Part shown: positions 5,270 to 6,477 of the stretch, in pieces | Position numbering within the stretch: the stretch's first letter is position 1 | Layout: each line of letters starts with the position of its first letter | NCBI GenBank assembly: GCA_018825925.1 | Contig: JAHKAT010000303.1 | Span: 1-6,477 of the forward strand | Source: Bacteroidota bacterium | GTDB taxonomy: Bacteria; Bacteroidota; Bacteroidia; Flavobacteriales_D; Crocinitomicaceae | Length of the DNA stretch: 6,477 nt | Direction: 5' to 3' | Notes under the pieces: model-generated | What the model was told of the DNA's origin: nothing | What the model saw: only the letters and a program-made list of their open reading frames with translations | Database searches by the model: none | Translations under genes and position numbers: made by a program

Positions 5270-6477
5270 TCAATGCAACAAATTAATCGACCCTTTTAAA
5301 ACCTTTTCATCCCCTCCTATTTGCATCAAATAATAATAGGTTCCATCTTGGGATTTTCGACCTTGAAAAGTACCATCCCAACTATTATCATAGCTTGAAT
5401 TGTGATAAATTTCATGGCCACTTCTATTGAAAATGCGCACATCAATAGGCGGGTAACTTTCAATATTTTCAATCAACCATGTATCGTTTTTACCATCGCC
5501 ATTTGGCGTAACCAAGTTTGCAATTACCATACTTTCACACGCATCTTGACTGACCGTTAAAGCATACATTTCCGAAGTGTCTGTTATCATGCAACCCATC
5601 AAGACTGCCCTGTACCATGTAGTTTTAGGAATATTTAAGTATTGATAAACGCTTGTTGTATTGAAATCAGACACCCACGTTTTTCCGTTGTCACGGCTGT
5701 ACTCCCAGTGATCAACTACACCTTCATAGTCCACCAAAAATAATTTACCTTCATTATCTTCAGGACAAATCGCAAAACTGGGGTCGGGTGAGGAGGCTAT
5801 AATCCTTCCCCCCTTGGCAGCTTCAGTTACTGTGACAGTTGCAATGGAGGAATACGCTGTTGGGCAACTCCCGTTTTTCACCAATACTCTGTGTTGTGTA
5901 TTCGAAGTTAGATTTAAATAATTGTGTGATGTGGTGGAGCCGATAATTGGGAACCAATTAGTTCCACCGTTATCACTGTACTCCCAGCGAATAGGATCGC
6001 CAATGTTTCCCGATAAAAACAAAGTCCCATCGTTTTGCCCAGCACAAACTGTAGTATCCTGAAAGATATTTCCTCCAAAAGTTTGCGCATCAAAATTAAT
6101 GATTAATGTAGTGGGTGCACTAGAACAAGAAGACAAAGAAACAGTTAATGTATAAATTCCACTTGAGGATGCACTTGTATTGGTTACTTCAGGATTTTGT
6201 AAATTAGAGCTAAATCCATTCGGACCTGACCACGCATAGGTTGCACCAACTACTGTTTGCGCAAATAATTGCAAGTCTTCACCAGCACATTTTGGTGCAT
6301 TAGAAGAAGGCGTTGCTATTATGGTATCAACAATGTCCACGAAGGTAGTATCTGAAATACTTTCACAGTTTAAAACCTTAATTTTCAAAAAATAATCTCC
6401 CTTGTTTTGAATACTAACAGGGGCAATTGAAGGATTTTGAAGATTTGAAGTAAATCCATTTGGACCTGTCCAGAAAT
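5270..6477 (-). CDS. Secreted multi-Ig surface protein with type B T9SS sorting domain (N-terminus outside window)
   Basis: The frame is open from the right edge to a TGA at 5272-5270. A TTG at 6388 could be called as a start, but the 29 codons before it are coding: they spell FWTGPNGFTSNLQNP, the core of an Ig-like repeat whose end lies after the TTG. About 402 residues are visible and an unknown number is missing, including the signal peptide. Numbering from the TTG: remainder of the first Ig-like module to about 24; second Ig-like module 25-98 (WSGPNGFSSNLQNP, C34 and C88); WEYS modules 101-188 (C115 and C175) and 192-281 (C208 and C266); type B sorting domain 284-372 with TPNGDGKNDTW, SWDG and QDGTYYY. 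It should be exported by the T9SS and displayed on the surface; the ligand is unknown. Fifty-three of the last 89 residues equal those of the downstream paralogue, pointing to duplication. Further Ig repeats probably lie beyond the edge. Confidence 0.92.
   Translation of the reverse strand, partial: FWTGPNGFTSNLQNPSIAPVSIQNKGDYFLKIKVLNCESISDTTFVDIVDTIIATPSSNAPKCAGEDLQLFAQTVVGATYAWSGPNGFSSNLQNPEVTNTSASSSGIYTLTVSLSSCSSAPTTLIINFDAQTFGGNIFQDTTVCAGQNDGTLFLSGNIGDPIRWEYSDNGGTNWFPIIGSTTSHNYLNLTSNTQHRVLVKNGSCPTAYSSIATVTVTEAAKGGRIIASSPDPSFAICPEDNEGKLFLVDYEGVVDHWEYSRDNGKTWVSDFNTTSVYQYLNIPKTTWYRAVLMGCMITDTSEMYALTVSQDACESMVIANLVTPNGDGKNDTWLIENIESYPPIDVRIFNRSGHEIYHNSSYDNSWDGTFQGRKSQDGTYYYLMQIGGDEKVLKGSINLLH
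5273..5539 (-). other. Type B T9SS C-terminal sorting domain, copy 2
   Basis: These are 89 residues ending the truncated protein, aligning without a gap to copy 1 (53 identities by hand count). TPNGDGKNDTWLI, QDGTYYY and EKVLKGS are unchanged. The stretch between them (ESYPPIDVRIF against DESVELSVKIF) has diverged. Confidence 0.92.
5546..6088 (-). repeat. Two tandem WEYS modules in the upstream surface protein
   Basis: Copies cover 6088-5825 and 5815-5546. Shared pattern: Cys, then about 21-22 residues to WEYS, an Asn/Gly-rich turn, a second Trp, then Y-x-N-[LI], an Arg in a strand, and a closing Cys. The sequences differ enough to be old duplicates. Confidence 0.8.
6095..6477 (-). repeat. 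Tandem Ig-like repeats (one cut by the edge, one complete)
   Basis: Two consecutive copies share W-[ST]-GPNGF-[ST]-SNLQNP. The Trp codons lie at 6472-6470 and 6232-6230, exactly 240 bases (80 codons) apart. In both copies the Trp is followed 35 residues later by a Cys. A third copy lies at about 4207-4449 in the neighbouring gene (WSGPNGYSSTQQNP). Confidence 0.85.

Noticed and set aside
6386..6388. TTG as start codon of the rightmost surface protein
   Set aside because: It falls in the middle of an Ig-like repeat, there is no signal peptide after it, and 29 coding codons precede it in frame.
1..6477. Mobile element, CRISPR array, tRNA or rRNA gene
   Set aside because: No transposase or integrase frame, no short regularly spaced DNA repeats, and no cloverleaf or rRNA-like stretch was seen; the repeats present are protein modules with diverged DNA.

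Overview
The window looks like a chromosomal segment of a member of the Bacteroidota, most likely a Flavobacteriales-type bacterium. The grounds are its AT-rich base use, the lack of Shine-Dalgarno sequences, a TAnnTTTG promoter element, and above all type IX secretion system (T9SS) hallmarks: a PorP/SprF-type barrel and two proteins ending in the gliding-motility-associated (CHU_C, type B) sorting domain. Genus and species cannot be read from the sequence.

Layout. Bases 1-1775 (+) hold the 3' part of a MutS2-type ATPase gene whose N-terminus lies outside the window. Bases 1767-1806 form a long hairpin that probably terminates transcription; it includes the mutS2 stop codon and lies between two converging genes. 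Bases 1822-6477 (-) hold three genes read leftward. In transcription order they are a 5'-truncated type B surface protein (6477-5270), a complete 478-residue paralogue (5100-3664) and, after only 3 bases, a 612-residue outer-membrane protein (3660-1822). The last of these joins a PorP/SprF barrel, a TSP3-like Asp-rich linker, an OmpA peptidoglycan-binding domain and a SPOR-like tail. The 169-base gap 5101-5269 carries a plausible promoter for the last two genes.

How the genes fit together. The two surface proteins are strings of Ig-like and 'WEYS' modules ending in C-terminal signals that match at 53 of 89 residues. Type B signals are known to depend on a PorP/SprF partner, often encoded next door. 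The reading proposed here is a substrate/partner cassette in which the usually separate PorP/SprF barrel and OmpA-type anchor are one polypeptide. The mutS2 gene appears to be an unrelated housekeeping neighbour. The most noteworthy features are the fused partner protein and the constant cysteine spacing of the surface modules; neither is claimed as proven new.
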